Below, piece by piece: positions 19,570 to 29,884 of a stretch of DNA of 35,053 nt. The stretch's first letter is position 1. Each line of letters starts with the position of its first letter. The translations under genes were made by a program, and so were the position numbers. The DNA is from Perkinsus olseni (taxonomy: Eukaryota > Perkinsozoa > Perkinsida > Perkinsidae): NCBI GenBank assembly GCA_013115135.1, contig JABANP010000536.1, positions 1 to 35,053 of the forward strand. Direction: 5' to 3'. Below the pieces are notes generated by a model. The model did not search any database and was not told where the DNA came from. It saw only the letters and a list, made by a program, of their open reading frames with translations.

Positions 19570-20122
19570 GATGATACACGGTGAAGTTTCCGGGGCTCCT
19601 ACAGTTAAGGATGCAATAACGGAGAGGCTCTCCGGGAGAGCTGGTTCACGGGAAGACCTCGAATGAAGCACCTGCCGTGTTGGCTCAACTTGGCACGAGA
19701 GCGGAGGACAATAGAGCTGCAATGGAGTTACTCCATGGAGAGAGGATAACCCGTCTAATTCGGCTCTGCTGGGCTTTGTACTTGCGTGCCGGCATGAGTA
19801 GATGAGGCCCCGATGTATCTAAGGGGAGGTTCATTGTGGACTCCATGATAGGACTGGCTACACAGGGGAAACCGAGATACAGCGACGGGGGCAACTGGTG
19901 CGACACCTGAGTGATGATGATGCTGGCACGCAGGACGCAGAAATGAGAAAGCCTTCTAGGAATGTAGCGGCTGTGGTCTACCAACAAGTACTCAGTCATT
20001 TCGCACGAACTCCGTTGTCAATCGCCCAGGGGAGCCACCTTCATCATGCGAGGGTGACTTGCACCATCAGGGAGTATTTCCGTTTTCGTTGGTGCCGCGC
20101 TCTCCGGCGGAGAGCTAGATGA
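19570..20122 (+). pseudogene. Decayed coding stretch, frame shifts between segments; unrecognised
   Basis: Coding-like segments follow one another in different frames on the + strand: TVKDAITERLSGRAGSREDL, then APAVLAQLGTRAEDNRAAM through RLIRLCWALYLRAGMSR (stop), then FIVDSMIGLATQGKPRYSDG, then DDDAGTQDAEMRKPSRNVAA. There are no clear splice sites at the joins, so frameshift decay of a mobile-element ORF is more likely than a spliced gene. No family identified. Confidence 0.35.
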
Positions 20123-20334
20123 ACGTCAGCTCCGTCCTTACGTGACGAGAGCAGCGGTAGCCTTCTGAATGGGAACCTTCGACTCTCTGTATCTAGTGGA
20201 ATCTACGATAACTTCACCACCATGACCCACATGGAAGATTCCAGAAATCAGCATGAACAATCATAGTATTCCTAACCGCCAGGATCTCGCTTCATCCTGT
20301 GCCTTGCGCTCGCATGCATGGGTAAAGCCAATTG

Positions 20335-21860
20335 AGTGTAGTGCTACGCTGTTGGTAACCACGCTCTATACCACATTATCGCCTGATTTCTCTCAAGACT
20401 GATGAGACCTTTCCTCTGCGCCTCGTCTCATATATCCACGCCGTACTTAGTGGTGGTGAAGTTGTGGTAGGTCACCGTGCGGGCAGGAGACAACGCACGT
20501 GCGGCACGCGGCGGGCCTTCGATCGATAATCCTTCCCCAGCTATCAAGGCACATCGCCGCATTGGTTTCTATCTGCCGGTATTCGCCAAGTTGTATTCTC
20601 CCTCATCAGTTTTGTTGATCGACCAACCTCCATCCCTATCACAGTAATCTCAACCCTCATCAATCAAAGCCACGGCATGTCTAACATGAGTATCATCATC
20701 CTATTATTATCGCTTACTTCGGCTCTACTTTTCGGTTTGGTGGAGGCTCAACCTGCTGGTAGATTCGAGCTCAAGTCTGCAAAGTACAACGTGATTTTTG
20801 GTGTGTCCGAAGGAAAGATGTCCTTACACTTTGGCTGTAATGGTCAACTTGTCCTAGTTGACACCGGATATCCATCTAATGGCTTGAAGCTCCTCCCCAT
20901 TGGTGATAACAGTTACACCTTCGACTTCTCCCAGTCTCTCTCAAGTATCGATTCCTGGTATACCCAGATTGAGACGGGTTGCCCTGATGTTCGTCCCATC
21001 GATGGTGATCTTGCCACCATCTCCTTCGTCGACGATGATAATCTGTCCACTAGTCTGGAAGGACAGACGCATGTTCTCACGAGATCTACTCTCACCCTGA
21101 GCCCTAAATCGCGACTCTACCAGTACACTGATGGAGACTTCGAGCTTCTTCTCCATGTGTATGATGTCTACGTATCCGCGTTGGTTAAGTGCAGTTCTAC
21201 TACTCAGGAGACATGGGTGGACTTGGAAATCTTTGAAGACAGGACCTCCAAGCCGTATCTGGTGTATAGTGTCCGGTCGAGCAGCTCTGAGATGCTGAAG
21301 GATAGGATTAATCAAGAGTGCTCGATACCCCTCCAGGTTGACGATTTGTCCTACTTCGCCGTCGATACCTCTCGAACGCTCTTTACTCAGTTCAAAGGCG
21401 TAAGGATACATCTTCACATTGAGTGAAGTTTTTGTAAGGTGTTCACTCGCCGACGACCATGCGTCGCGACGTGACCTCTTATTAGCCTGTCGTTGTGTAA
21501 GGGTTTTTTGTACCTCTTCGCCACCAGAGGGAGAATCCCCACTGGTGGTAACTTCATCTCTAGTGGATGACATCAAAGGTCATTTCACCGCTGTTTGAGA
21601 GCTTCAAGACACGATTAAGTCAGTTGCGGTCGTGGACTCGAGATTTTCAAACCTTTCATCTCTTCTTTCGAAACCGATCATTGGCAGTATTGTAAGCATC
21701 GTGCTGGTAGAATCAAGCGTGGCTATGGCATTCTCGTATGTATTCGTCCATAGTGACGCAGACGCTTAGCGTTTGCGGGCACGATAGCCGCCGTTTTGTA
21801 TCACTGGTCAAAGGTTTTTGCGTTTGTCTGTTTGACGGAGTCGACGGACATGTGATAGAG
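20335..21860 (+). repeat. Segmental duplication, copy 1
   Basis: Similar on both sides of the coding region to about 29885-31510: upstream CACATCGC-GCAT-GGTTTCTATCTG and downstream GCATCGTGCTGGTAG and CTATGGCATTCTCGTA occur in the same order and spacing in both. The copies are roughly 9.6 kb apart in direct orientation. Confidence 0.8.
20677..21426 (+). CDS. Secreted protein, intact copy of a duplicated family
   Basis: A single 249-residue open frame, unlike the intron-rich genes to the left. It starts with a signal peptide: a hydrophobic core (about residues 5-21) ending LVEA|QPAG. The mature part is rich in beta-strand-forming and acidic residues, with four cysteines at about 54, 102, 172 and 215; all four positions are kept in the decayed copy at 30289-31051, so two disulphides are likely. 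No known domain is recognised. A second in-frame ATG three codons downstream (20686) is an alternative start that keeps the signal peptide. Function unknown; secretion to the exterior or a vacuole is inferred from the signal peptide alone. Confidence 0.85.
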   Translation: MSNMSIIILLLSLTSALLFGLVEAQPAGRFELKSAKYNVIFGVSEGKMSLHFGCNGQLVLVDTGYPSNGLKLLPIGDNSYTFDFSQSLSSIDSWYTQIETGCPDVRPIDGDLATISFVDDDNLSTSLEGQTHVLTRSTLTLSPKSRLYQYTDGDFELLLHVYDVYVSALVKCSSTTQETWVDLEIFEDRTSKPYLVYSVRSSSSEMLKDRINQECSIPLQVDDLSYFAVDTSRTLFTQFKGVRIHLHIE

Positions 21861-22686
21861 CTGCAGAGCGGCTCTGTCAGAATCCTGATAAAAAGTGCAC
21901 AAGCAGCTGCGGCTTGCGGATGCTGAATCCGTCACCTGTTTCTGGAATAGTGGGACCAGCCCACTGAACGCCGAGATTGATGACCCTCGCTGCGTAGCTT
22001 GTGGGAGTAAAGCTCAACACCTTCCTTCGAGGAAGTTCCTGCCAGGAACTTCCTGGTGTTGAAGACCTCATTCTGGATTTACTCGTTCCTCAAGAACGTC
22101 CTGGTACGTTATTCAGCTTGCGTTCTTTAAGGGAACTTCCCTGTACAAACCATTGGCCAAAACCCAGTAGCAGCTTCATGCATCAGTAACTTCCCTCACC
22201 AATACGTTCCGCGATCTCGCATCCCGAATTTGAAGTCCGCCTTCAACTACATGAAGGTCCGATCACTTTGAAGTGTACAAAGCAGGGCGTTATCTATGGG
22301 ACGCGCCCGAAAGCCCGAGGACCGACTGCTCCACCTGGGAATCGTATTTTTACTTACTCTTCTGCGCCGGCGCGAGGAGCTCCATGCCGGATGGCTTCAT
22401 GGTCAAGGACAATATGATCGTGCTATTGTATTTGCAGCATACAGCGTGGGATGAGTTCGAGTTCATGGCGTTGAAGGGGCAAGTCGTTGCTACAGAGGGG
22501 CAAAACAATGTGTAGGGCAACATGTCGCGCGTAGCGTAAAATAGCGGTGCGCCCGGGAGTTGATCCTTATCAATGGCCCGGATGAGATGAGACTTGGCGA
22601 TTAAGGAGTCCTGAACCAGGACCCGGATAAAGCTGCTGGATGATCAGAACATACAGCGGTATCAGAAACATTCATGTTTGTTGTTG
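21861..22686. other. No supported gene
   Basis: An 80-codon frame at 22273-22515 has no recognisable motif. The strongest structure is the hairpin 22015-22061. Nearby, variants of the GAACTTCC / GGAAGTTCC motif recur to about 22145. Confidence 0.4.
22015..22061. repeat. Two-tier hairpin
   Basis: Inner arms GGAAGTTCCTG / CAGGAACTTCC with a 1-nt centre (22031-22053) and outer arms CAACACC / GGTGTTG (22015-22021, 22055-22061). Confidence 0.9.
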
Positions 22687-23090
22687 TTACAGCTGCAGAT
22701 TCTCTCGACGTAGTACATGACCTTCGAGTAGAACTCGGAAATCAAAGCGTGCAAATAGTCGTTCGCTGAATATGATGGTATATTTAGCACAACATCCATC
22801 AACAACATCGCTCGGTGCTATTGACCCCGTGTGACTCGGGATCCATGCCAGGCGCACCTTATCACCCAGCTGATATATGAGGGTACTCACGCGGCCAAGC
22901 GTCTCGCTCCAGGGTCGTCCCGCTCGCAGCATCTGTAGGCACACTAGGGAGTCTGAGTAGAGCCGCTCTACTAGAGCGTTACCTTCTCGACTCCTTGCAT
23001 TCTTGCAAGGTGTGTGAGTGCTCTCTCGATCGCTAGCATTTCAGCTTGTCCTATTACGGCATATGCGACAGTTGGAAGCTTGCGGAGAGA
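22687..23090 (-). pseudogene. RNase H domain remnant of a retrotransposon
   Basis: On the minus strand, from high to low coordinate: an AEMLAIERALTHLARMQG helix (catalytic Glu), then YSDSLVCLQMLRAG (second catalytic Asp), then VRLAWIPSHTG, the W-I-P-x-H-x-G signature of reverse-transcriptase-linked RNase H. The frame is broken around 22965-22985, where AGCGGCTCTACTAGAGC duplicates part of the coding sequence. No reverse transcriptase domain is visible upstream (23.1-24.0 kb), so only a fragment remains. Type of element (non-LTR more likely than LTR) is inferred. Confidence 0.65.
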
Positions 23091-24075
23091 AAGCGATTCA
23101 GAATCTCCATTGAGCTTTCATTGCGGGTTCTGCCAAAGCTTCTCTGATGTCTTTTCTCCGCAAGCTGCATTTCTTCAAGTGCGGCAGGATTCCAAAAAGG
23201 GACCGTCGATCGTAACTATTAACTTAATAGAGACATGTCATGGCGATCGTTTTTAGAGATTCTCACCGCTTTGAGAGCGGCGCTCTCCGTCGCCGTTTGT
23301 GGTACGGTACCACTGGTACCATTACCAGCAGCTTGCTGGCAGCAAGCGGCTGCAGCGAGCAGTAGCTCCTAGTTGAACTTCAGCTCTACAAGGAGCAATC
23401 TATAGACTTCTGAATGGTATAGTAGTAGTCTACTACCGTCCACCGATTCTCAGATGATCACTTCGTACGCTTCCTTACGGAGCGAACACTGAATTTATCA
23501 ACAAAATTTCCACAGTTGTCACCGAGGCAGATCACGGTAGCTGCTATCAAGGAATGGTAGAAAGCTGAACAGTAAGCCTCTTGACGGTTTCTGCTATGTG
23601 CCGCATCAACGACCCTGCGTGAAAATGATTCAAAATGTCGATGAGTGGGTATGGTCAGAGTAACTAATGGACCAACCCGCAGTTTCAGACGCCCAGATTC
23701 TGGTCATCCATGTGAATCAGCTACGCGTGTCCGGCGGCAGTCAGCTTTGACGGGGTACCACTCGAACTTCACCACATCTGTGTGTCGTACAGTGTGAGCT
23801 AATAGTGCAGGAGTCGGCTTTGAGATATCTGACGGACAAGAAGTTTACAGACTGATGTTTAGCCTGTTACTTGCTTGAGTGATAGTTAGGTATCAGTTTG
23901 CTTGTCAGATCATCGGGCCCTCCAGATGGACAGGCGTCATCCAGAAATGCCGGAGAGTGAGGCTTTGTGACTTGATAGTTTCCTCTCAAGCAAGTCTTGA
24001 CTCAAGTGTTGGGGAAATCCACCGGGCATGTTATATTCCTGAGGCTTTATTCGCTCTAGTTTATTCCATCTGACA
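23091..24075. other. No supported gene; repeat copy and hairpins
   Basis: Contains the second copy of the 37-bp repeat at 23710-23746, an inverted pair CTTGCGGAGA / TCTCCGCAAG (about 23079, 23155) and the palindromic GGTACGGTACCACTGGTACC at about 23303. ORFs are short and featureless. Confidence 0.45.
23710..23746. repeat. 37-bp exact dispersed repeat, copy 2
   Basis: Identical to 10803-10839 in the long myosin intron, same orientation. Confidence 0.9.
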
Positions 24076-25537
24076 ATGTCCAACGACGGAAAGTTCCGCG
24101 AGCACCTCGAAAGCTCGGCAGATTTTTATTCCGGATTTGCCGGCCTTAGTCCCCGTCAAATCGTTGTCGCATCTATCATGGAATGGGAACTAAAGGAGAG
24201 GTAAGCTGCTGCGTTCTTCGCTCGCAGGAAGGCTTCGCTCTTCGTTTGCACGCTCATTTTGCTAGGTTGGATGATGAGACTCCGTAAGTGACGAGATGTG
24301 CCTTCAATAATGCATCTGGGCTTGTGCTTTACTACTATCTGCCGGGCTACTGTACGCGCGTATTCCGTGCTCTTCAGAATCTCCTGCTCCATTACTGTCT
24401 CTGACGACAACGAATCCGAAGGTGGACAAGAGTAAGTATAATCTAGTTTTTCGTCCCTCAATATCAGCATGAGTACCTTTACATAGATTCTCTACGTCAT
24501 TTTCCCACCATACTGTTGATTTGGCGCTTCCTCCCTTTGCAGGCACAGTGCTGAGGCCCCTAAGAGTTCTAGGGAAAAAACTTTAGGGGAGGATTCGTGA
24601 GTGACGAGAGGTTTTCCAGGATCTAGCTCTGCTTGAGAACGCGCGTATTCTGTCCTTCTTCAGATTGTCCTTCTCCGATACTTCGATTGTCAACAGCGAG
24701 GACGCGGATTTACAAGAGTACGTGGGATTGAGTTGACGGTTTGAGCATCGTCGGTGAGGATGTATATATGTTGCCGAGGCATGATGTGTAGATTCCTTGC
24801 ATAGTACCTACGCAACGTGATTTGCAACATTTCATCGTAACCGTTTTCTACGATCTTGGTGTCATAGACGTGTGGCTACTAAAAATTTGGATAAATAAAC
24901 GAACGTGTGGCTTACGTAAAATTTGAATAAAGTGGAGTTATCATGCCGGGCGTTTTCGACATCCAACTCCCGCGAGTCGCCTTCCAGCTTTCAAAATAGA
25001 AACAATATCTACTCTATGAGCGAAATTTTCATGCGAATGATATGGACAGTACGACCGCCTAAGAGTAATCAAGCCGTTCATTGTGAGACACAGTGGAGAT
25101 GCACTTGGAAGTGGCGAAAACTTCGTACCCAAGAATGGATATTGCGAAACCCGCGATTAAGTTTTCTGTCAAGTTTCCGTTCAAGATTTAGCGAGTTGAC
25201 AGGTGATTCACAGCGTTGACAAGCAGTTTAAATTTCGCAAGTGCATCTCCTATGTGAATTTAAGAATTGAGTGAAAAGCTGCTGTGAGGATGCAGTTCTC
25301 CAAACTTCGTCCTTCACATCCTCGAACGCCGGCACTACCACCGCTAGTGGTTGTTTGTGTATTGTTTTATTCTCCAGGACGTCCGCGAGCGTGTCGGCGA
25401 TCACGCAAAACACGGAGGTCAGGCAGGCGTCAGCGAAGAAAAGAGTGATGAGTTGGGACGACACCGAGGACTCCATCGGCCGCACGAAGAAGAGCCGGTC
25501 GAAGTCACGTATGTGGACGGTAAGTGCCACTTACTAA
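24076..25537 (+). CDS. Unrecognised multi-exon gene with repeated 54-nt exons
   Basis: Exons: 24076-24200 (ATG), 24266-24283, 24378-24431, 24543-24596, 24664-24717, 25378-25519, all joined at phase 2 with clean GT-AG sites; translation either ends at TAA/TAG after 25519 by read-through (about 25537) or splices onward. Exon 1 encodes FYSGFAGLSPRQIVVAS. Exons 3-5 are each exactly 54 nt and encode Ser/Asp/Glu-rich 18-mers. Exon 6 ends with KKRVMSWDDTEDSIGRTKK, basic and NLS-like. No family recognised; a disordered, possibly nuclear protein is inferred. An unrecognised exon could lie in the 660-nt intron before exon 6. Confidence 0.55.
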
Positions 25538-25547
25538 GTGGGGCAAC

Positions 25548-26189
25548 AAATTTTTAGCATCTCGAGTTTTTTAGCATTTTATCGTCTCAGGGTATTGCCA
25601 CGGAGCGGTGAGCTCCCTGAAGATCCTCAAATAGTCCTTTGGATACCCTCCCAGTCTGAAGTCAAAGCTCCTAGTGGTCGACGAAAACTGTGAAATTTAG
25701 CCTATCAGCGCGTTACGAACTCTTAGCAACTCACGGCTGAGCGCGTGCAGTCAAATTGACAAATTTAGCTGTGAAGTATTTTTTCTTAATCCAGCTCCAT
25801 GTGAGAGGTTCGGTGGAATCGAGAGAGCGTGTGATGAATACCCGACCTCAGAAATATCACAGGCGAATTCGAAGCAGAGTTCAGCGATGCTTGTTCAGCA
25901 TTGCTCTTGAAAATTCCAAGCGCAACTTGGAAATTCCAAGTTGGAATGATCTTCGACGGCTTCGAACTCGAAATTGATGATTTTACTCAACGCGCTGAGC
26001 CTTGAGTTGCAAAGAGTTTGTAACGCGCTGATAGGCTAAATATTACAGCTCTCGCCAACCACTAGGAGTTTTGATTTCAGACTCGAAGAGTATCTCCTAC
26101 GGACTGTGTGAGGATGTTCAGTGAGCTCTCGCTCCGTGACAATACCCCGAGACAATAAACTGCCAAAAAACTCGAGCTGCTTAGAATTT
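25548..26189. repeat. Long inverted repeat, about 208-bp arms, 225-bp spacer
   Basis: Left arm 25548-25755, right arm 25981-26189, roughly 80% complementary by eye along the whole length (e.g. TTTAGCCTATCAGCGCGTTA left; its exact complement right). It could be a MITE/foldback element or an inverted duplication of an exon of the minus-strand frame 26036-26539, whose last part lies in the right arm. Confidence 0.8.
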
Positions 26190-26539
26190 CTTTCCTGGTA
26201 GTCCTCTGAAGACGCGGCCCTCTTGCAAGCAATTGAACAAAGCGGAAGCAATTTCGCGGCAAACAGGGCACAAGTGGAAGGAGGTTCCTTTCCGTAATGA
26301 GCCTCAGTGAATCCATTTCTGTGACAGTTTTTCGGCTTAGGGAACTGAAGGAAAGATCCGCAGCGGCTCTGGAGGCTAGATGGAAAAGAATGACTTTTCC
26401 TAGAAGTACTTAGGGGTTTCTCGTTGACTTGGGTGGATTGCGTTGAGCAGAGCCTCTGCCGTAGAGGGTCCGTCGAAACTGCTGGTGCCTCCGTAGCGGT
26501 AGCGACCACGACACTCTCAGGGATCAAGATGCTCATCAA
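26036..26539 (-). CDS. Possible minus-strand coding frame, unrecognised
   Basis: A 167-residue open frame, Ser/Arg/Lys-rich with scattered Cys. No domain recognised. Its C-terminal 40 or so residues fall in the right arm of the long inverted repeat; the left arm has stops in the matching frame. Length alone is modest support, and no splice context was found. Confidence 0.3.
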   Translation of the reverse strand: MMSILIPESVVVATATEAPAVSTDPLRQRLCSTQSTQVNEKPLSTSRKSHSFPSSLQSRCGSFLQFPKPKNCHRNGFTEAHYGKEPPSTCALFAAKLLPLCSIACKRAASSEDYQERNSKQLEFFGSLLSRGIVTERELTEHPHTVRRRYSSSLKSKLLVVGESCNI

Positions 26540-27117
26540 GGAGTTGTGTACTCAGTAGTTCTACCATCTATCATTTGGCATGTTACCATGAATAACGATG
26601 ATGATGTTACCATTGCCGTTGTATTGGTATGGTGTTGTCATTGGCTGTAAATTAACGTCCATACTATCAACGACAATACGCCATTCTCGCTAGTATTGTC
26701 TACAGTTATTGCTAATGACATCTTCTCATCATCTCCAGAACGTCAAGATTGGAGTAGTATTCTCCAGTAATTCAACTTGAAAGTAAGTACAGCCTTGTCA
26801 TCATCATTCAATGGCACATCTCGATAATAACTCCTCCTTACATTCATCAAGCCCATCAATAGCAGCATAATGTTCATTAAACCTTGCAACCTCGAGATAT
26901 CTGATTGATCTCCTACTTTGACTATCAGCTGTCTTCTTTATTCTTATTCTATTATCATTGATATTGCATGATGGAACGCCAGGGTTGTTGCAGGGTCAGT
27001 CGCTGAAGTATTATCACTGATAATTTATCAGTCACACATGCAACTGTGGCAGCCGCGTTTTGAGATCGTAGCGATGATGCTTCTATAATATTGCATGGTC
27101 ATTGATTTGATTGATAA
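26540..27117. other. No supported gene; AT-rich simple-sequence region
   Basis: Rich in ATCATC / GATGATG motifs and TATCAGTG-type short inverted pieces. No open frame with coding character. Confidence 0.4.
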
Positions 27118-27153
27118 TTGGTCATCACAGTATTCGGTATTTTCGAAGATCAA

Positions 27154-27405
27154 ATGCCGAGTTGTATAATCGATGCTCTGTCTAGTGCCTGTATAAGGGT
27201 AGGCGATCCCCAGCATGGAGAACATCACGATTCACCCAAGGCAAATGATATCAAGAAGGTGACCAGGCTCGTTCTACTCAAATTGGAAGTGTCGTATCGC
27301 ACTCGTAGTGCTCAGAGACTGCGAGAGGGCCTCAGTAAGGCTTTTGACGAATTCAGAGACTCCACGGCTGCCGGTGAGACTCGCCGCATCACCTCATCTT
27401 ATTAG
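27154..27405 (+). CDS. Small unrecognised ORF
   Basis: 84 codons from ATG 27154 to TAG. The sequence is helical and charged (VTRLVLLKLEVSYRTRSAQR, then KAFDEFRDSTAAG), which looks like genuine protein. It may be the last exon of a longer gene: an acceptor CACAG ends near 27131 and the frame is open upstream of the ATG to about 27118. No homologue recognised. Confidence 0.35.
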   Translation: MPSCIIDALSSACIRVGDPQHGEHHDSPKANDIKKVTRLVLLKLEVSYRTRSAQRLREGLSKAFDEFRDSTAAGETRRITSSY

Positions 27406-27469
27406 TATACTTTTTATTCATCATCATCATCATCGTGCGTAGTTTTCATCGCGTCTGTCCGCTTGCACG

Positions 27470-28130
27470 TGCATGAGGCTTTGCTGTATCCGACTCGGAA
27501 TTACCGAGGCGGCTGCCGTCACTCCTGCCCGGCCTAGCCAGGTTGGTCCGCAACGCCGTTGCGATCAAGTTGATCGTATCAGATTTCCCTGTACCGAAGC
27601 CCAGAAACACACAGCGATGTATAGCTCAGAGTGTCCAGTGGATACCTCCATATGCACGCAGATAAGAAGCTACTCGAAGCAGCCCTACTTTCAAAGTTAC
27701 TGGAGGTCACGAGTGACGCGGAACGCCGACGATCAATGGTTTTCCTCGGGCAGGGCTGCTTGACGACTCCTTGTCGTTGTTCGGAACAGGTTGTTCCGGT
27801 TCACACCTACATGTGCCTTTTGAAGATTGCGAGAATTTGCATCTCATCCAGCATTATCCGCTGGATTCTAGCCTTTTTTTCTGTTGTCCTCTTGAAGAGG
27901 ACAAGAGAGAAGAGGACCTTTTCCCGCGGATGGTCCCAATTTCTGTCGTGGATGCGCGTTACCCGGTACCACAGCGTCCTGACGAACTCCCCTCTCGTTT
28001 CACTGAAACGGTTTCAGCGCTGTCCTGCCATACCAGAATACGTCAGCCGGCTGTGGTGCGCCGTAGCTGCGGACTTGAACTCAGCTATCTCTTCTACTTG
28101 CTAGGTTCCGCCAATATCTCCCCGGATTGA
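27470..28130 (+). pseudogene. Frame-hopping coding-like stretch, unrecognised
   Basis: One frame gives HADKKLLEAALLSKLLEVTS then DAERRRSMVFLGQG; a one-base shift near 27760 continues as DDSLSLFGTGCSGSHLHVPF and on to an acidic EEDKREEDLFPRMVP. Either a frameshifted mobile-element ORF or a gene with an unrecognised splice. A CAT microsatellite precedes at about 27418-27436. Confidence 0.3.
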
Positions 28131-28445
28131 AGGTATGATCGCTAGTCTGCCGATTGATGTTGTAGCGGACTGCCCGAAAGCACAAGCCGGACATGTTCAA
28201 CATGTCATGTTGTTGGGAATGGTCGCAGGCTTTTCTCGCACTCATCATGCTTGCGAGTCCGCAACTACTAGTTGCCAACTAGTAAGCTCGGGGATTGGCA
28301 GATTATCGTTGTAGACAATGTAGAGCTCCTCGTTGCTGTGAAATTCTCTAGTGTTGTGGGAGTTTGTAATGACATATGGAGAGGATGTCGGAGGGTGAGA
28401 ATAGACAACGGAGTCGGTGGGAGCTGAGGGGGACGCGTTTCAGAT

Positions 28446-28520
28446 ACACGACGATGGATGTTGACCTGATGAAGCGTTCAACCGTTGAACGCTTCATCAG
28501 GTCAACATCCATCGTCGTGT
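28446..28520. repeat. 75-bp perfect palindrome, 37-nt arms, 1-nt centre
   Basis: The two 37-nt arms (28446-28482 and 28484-28520) are exact complements about a single C at 28483. A second perfect palindrome, ACGCGTTGAA-C-TTCAACGCGT, follows at 28524-28544. Confidence 0.97.
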
Positions 28521-28699
28521 TGGACGCGTTGAACTTCAACGCGTGATACTCTACATGGATATGAAAGACAGTTTTGGACTTTCCATGCTACGAAAGCCAC
28601 TGCATATCGAAACTCGCAGCTCGTGGAGTGCCGCTTTCCTGCTTTTTTGCGTCATAATGAAACTCAGAGTTTCAAACTCTAACCGCGGGGACTGGGAGT

Positions 28700-29446
28700 C
28701 GGGGCGGTGGCCGCGACGTAGCTGTCGGCGGTGAGGACGACAAGGGGTTACGCCGAATGCGGCATTCGGAATGCCCTTCCTGAGGCCTTGCGCCAACAGT
28801 TCCTGCGTTTGGCTGCGCACAGCGGGTACATACCCCCTACGCGTGTAGCGGCCAGCGCAGCGAGGACCTACGCCCGGATGTTGGGGTAGGTCCAGGCTCA
28901 CCCGTAGTCTCGGTTAGTGGGTAGGGTGGGATTGATCGGCTCACGCAAAGGCTGCAGAGCCGCTCAGATTGGGGTACTAGGAGGAAAGAGAGGGGACTCG
29001 GGGCTAGTCACGACGCCTTCTATGGCGAGGCGCAGACCAGCCACCGGGAGTCCTGCGGCTATGACCGCAGTATCTTGAAGACAAATTGATCGACTCGCGC
29101 AGAGGCTGCAGGGTCGCTCAAATGATTTGAGCCAAATCGTTACCGAGGAAAGATGAAGACAAACTGACAGACGAAAGGTGGCTTGGGTTCACGCGTTTAG
29201 CAGAACCGCCTCCCTTTCGTCGAGGAAGATATACCGCGGTAGTACCGCGACAGTACTAGAATATTACACCCTGACAACGAGTCCTGGCTAGCGCTCTAGC
29301 CAATGTTGCTAGCACACAAATAGTGTCCCCTTTGGTGCCGGTTTCACCGTCGATAAAACCCTGCGGGATTTATCGCGTTTCAAGCTCTGAAATCGTCTAT
29401 TTCGCGTTGCGTCGTGCGTTGTGCGTTCTACACGCGTTTACACAAC
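28700..29446. other. GC-rich region with direct repeats and a coding remnant
   Basis: One frame reads RNALPEALRQQFLRLAAHSG then YIPPTRVAASAARTYARMLG and stops at about 28890; a decayed ORF of unknown type. A 39-bp direct repeat (28932-28970 and 29096-29133, core AGGCTGCAG) follows. Confidence 0.35.
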
Positions 29447-29461
29447 ACGGGTGAGACTCCA
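29447..29461 (-). repeat. Terminus of the 31882-35052-type element (third copy of end sequence)
   Basis: ACGGGTGAGACTCCA, one mismatch to the right end at 35038-35052, also preceded by TTTCGCGTTG and ACACGCGTTTACAC. The partner end is not seen. Confidence 0.5.
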
Positions 29462-29884
29462 ATGTACCCCAATCCGCCCAACGCAATAGACGTCTTTAAT
29501 GCTGAGGTGAGTCTGACTAACTGAGGTAACTAAGTGGACTAAGTGGTCCGAATTGGCACTGCCTCAGTTGGGATACACCCCGGTTCCTGGGGATCGGTCA
29601 CCTTTACGTGCCGCACCGCACACATAAACGCTACGGGCGGCCGAAAACCCTCATACCTATGAAGACAATATAGACTCTATATTATAGAGCGCAAAATAAT
29701 CCCGTCGTTAGCATCCAACAAGTTTAGACGACTGCTACATACCGCAGGCCAACTGTGCGCCGCGAGGTACTGAGGTACGCTGAGGTACTGTACCTCATAT
29801 CCTGCCCTTGCACTCGCGTCACAGTGCGAGTGACTCGCATCACGCGAGTCGCGTGCATGGGTGATACACATTCAGTATACGTGA

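Larger units (their letters stand above)
17893..20334. other. Accessory region with decayed coding stretches
   Basis: No intact gene recognised. It holds the 40-bp tandem repeat (18322-18410), a GC-rich open stretch at 17962-18159, a 75-bp block at 18670-18745 similar to 31640-31712 (a remnant of a third copy of the segmental duplication), an unrecognised 66-codon frame at 19083-19283, and frame-hopping coding-like sequence at 19570-20122. Confidence 0.5.

Noticed and set aside
20941..21576. 211-residue minus-strand ORF
   Set aside because: Antisense shadow of the secreted-protein gene, which has signal peptide, conserved cysteines and a homologous copy.
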